Positions 6,191 through 6,946 of a DNA stretch of 6,946 bases are shown piece after piece. The DNA is taken from assembly GCA_938049795.1 (NCBI GenBank), contig CALLCD010000068.1:1-6946 (forward strand), written 5' to 3'. The notes under the pieces are model-generated. The model saw nothing but the letters and a program-made list of their open reading frames with translations. It ran no database searches and was not told the origin of the DNA. Numbering within the stretch: the stretch's first letter is position 1; every line of letters begins with the position of its first letter. This stretch comes from an uncultured Hyphomonadaceae bacterium (GTDB taxonomy: Bacteria; Pseudomonadota; Alphaproteobacteria; Caulobacterales; Hyphomonadaceae). The translations under genes were made by a program, and so were the position numbers.

Positions 6191-6721
6191 TCAGGCCGGA
6201 ACAAATGTCAGCGCGAGGCCGTTATTGCAGTAGCGCAAGCCCGTCGGGCGCGGACCATCGGGAAACACATGACCCTGATGACCAAGACAGCGCGCGCAGT
6301 GATATTCGGTGCGCGGATAGCCGATCTTGTAATCGGTTGTCGTCCCGATATTCTCCTTGATCACATCGAAAAAGCTCGGCCAGCCCGTCCGACTGTCATA
6401 CTTCGTCGCCGCATCAAACAGAGGCAGATCACAGCCCTTGCAATGGAACAGCCCCGCGCGTTTTTCTTCATTCAGCGGCGAGGTAAACGGCCGCTCCGTC
6501 GCAGCCTTGCGCAAAACGCGGAAGCTCGCCGCATCCAGCCGTTCTTTCCACTGATCCTCGCTCCAGCTGCGCGCCTCGGCATCGGCAAACGCATCCGCAG
6601 CGTCCACCGCCCCGGCCTGCGTCGACACCGTACCCGCGCGCGAACACGCCGCCACAACAAGCCCCGCCACCCCGCTCAAAAGCAGGCTCCGGCGCGACAC
6701 AAGAGATGATGTTCCAGTCAT
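6191..6721 (-). CDS. msrB: Peptide-methionine (R)-S-oxide reductase, Tat/lipoprotein-type export signal
   Basis: Reduces methionine-R-sulfoxide in oxidised proteins. The 176-residue reading starts with an export signal: SRRSLLL (9-15), a twin-arginine motif, then a hydrophobic stretch and lipobox-like VAAC with C26, so the enzyme probably acts in the periplasm, perhaps membrane-anchored. The MsrB domain spans about 53-174: two zinc-type CxxC pairs (C94/C97 in CKGC, C142/C145 in CARC), substrate-pocket RTGWPSF (111-117), GHVFPDGP (150-157), and catalytic C165 in GLRYCNNGLAL. Many family members have RYC-(I/M/V)-NS here; NNG is a variant. Upstream in-frame starts exist (ATG at 6727 and 6736, GTG at 6751). 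ATG 6721 is preferred because GGGG lies 6 bases before it and it leaves a short n-region before the RR, normal for Tat signals. The 3' end is followed by the fic promoter region; a divergent gene starts 202 bases upstream. Confidence 0.95.
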   Translation of the reverse strand: MTGTSSLVSRRSLLLSGVAGLVVAACSRAGTVSTQAGAVDAADAFADAEARSWSEDQWKERLDAASFRVLRKAATERPFTSPLNEEKRAGLFHCKGCDLPLFDAATKYDSRTGWPSFFDVIKENIGTTTDYKIGYPRTEYHCARCLGHQGHVFPDGPRPTGLRYCNNGLALTFVPA

Positions 6722-6923
6722 TTTCATCCCCGCCATATAGGGAGGAAACACGGGCCCGTACCGCGTCAGTTACATCACATCTGCGTGACACACACAGACG
6801 CGCCCCAAACCCGCCTCCCAAACCCGGCCCTTGCACACATCAGCGGCGCAGCGCATAGTCCCACCCGCGAACAAAACAGAAACCTTTAGGACTTGCTTAA
6901 CCGTCATGCTCATAACTAGGCCC
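6722..6923. promoter_or_regulatory. Divergent intergenic region between msrB and the right-edge gene
   Basis: These 202 bases should hold promoters for both directions. No convincing -35/-10 pair for msrB is visible. A symmetric TCAC-N6-GTGA lies at 6775-6788; its half-site orientation is the reverse of the CRP/FNR consensus. The only other recognisable element is the CtrA-like site at 6886-6901 near the plus-strand gene. Confidence 0.4.
6886..6901 (+). promoter_or_regulatory. CtrA-like site upstream of the right-edge gene
   Basis: TTAG GACTTGC TTAAC matches the CtrA consensus TTAA-N7-TTAAC at all but one base and ends 22 bases before the ATG at 6924. In CtrA-activated promoters the site usually overlaps the -35, which would leave a very short or absent leader here. 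One mismatch makes chance occurrence much more likely than for the perfect site at 592-606. Confidence 0.35.
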
Positions 6924-6946
6924 ATGACAGAGACCATACGAATCCT
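6924..6946 (+). CDS. Start of an unidentified gene (only 7 codons in window)
   Basis: ATG ACA GAG ACC ATA CGA ATC CT opens a frame, MTETIRI..., running off the right edge. A gene on this strand would be divergent from msrB. The preceding CTAGG is a weak Shine-Dalgarno placed rather close (3 bases). Too short to identify; the call rests on position, the upstream CtrA-like site and the open frame. Confidence 0.4.

Noticed and set aside
6762..6802. CGCGTC/GACGCG inverted repeat with a 29-base loop
   Set aside because: Short GC-rich arms far apart, expected by chance in this composition; no associated T-run or promoter element.
6468..6836. 122-codon minus-strand open frame overlapping the msrB 5' half
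   Set aside because: Different frame from the unmistakable MsrB sequence; Gly/Arg/Cys-rich shadow peptide.

Overview
The window looks like chromosomal DNA of an alphaproteobacterium. The rpsT–dnaA neighbourhood, the DnaA domain I sequence, a perfect CtrA-type site (TTAA-N7-TTAA) and a CcrM-type GANTC site in the dnaA upstream region all point there. The genus cannot be fixed from the sequence; a stalked or budding marine group such as Hyphomonadaceae/Maricaulales or a Rhodobacterales relative would fit. Most coding DNA is GC-rich, with two visibly AT-richer patches: the fic gene, and the 3' quarter of the membrane-protein gene.

Every gene except a few bases at the right edge is on the minus strand. 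In order of transcription (right to left) they are: msrB (periplasmic, Tat/lipoprotein-type methionine-R-sulfoxide reductase); a class II Fic-domain AMP-transferase with a C-terminal winged helix; acs (acetyl-CoA synthetase, complete and with all key residues); a four-pass membrane protein of unknown function with a large periplasmic loop; rpsT (ribosomal protein S20) with its own promoter and a strong terminator; and the first 109 codons of dnaA, which runs off the left edge. At the right edge a divergent plus-strand gene begins (MTETIRI...), preceded by a CtrA-like site.

Apart from rpsT/dnaA (translation and replication initiation), the genes do not form an obvious pathway. acs is a central carbon enzyme, msrB repairs oxidised protein in the envelope, and the fic gene looks like a compositionally foreign insertion between them. 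The long AT-rich gap between dnaA and rpsT (about 460 bases) has no gene but carries concentrated cell-cycle-type control signals.

The points most worth checking are: (1) the fic reading frame clearly continues about 44 codons upstream of its first ATG with family-like sequence but has no ATG/GTG/TTG there, so it either starts at a near-cognate ATC or has lost its start; (2) a perfect 7-bp inverted repeat flanks a TTGACA element upstream of fic; (3) the CtrA/GANTC/palindrome cluster upstream of dnaA; (4) the unrecognised four-pass membrane protein with a composition break.
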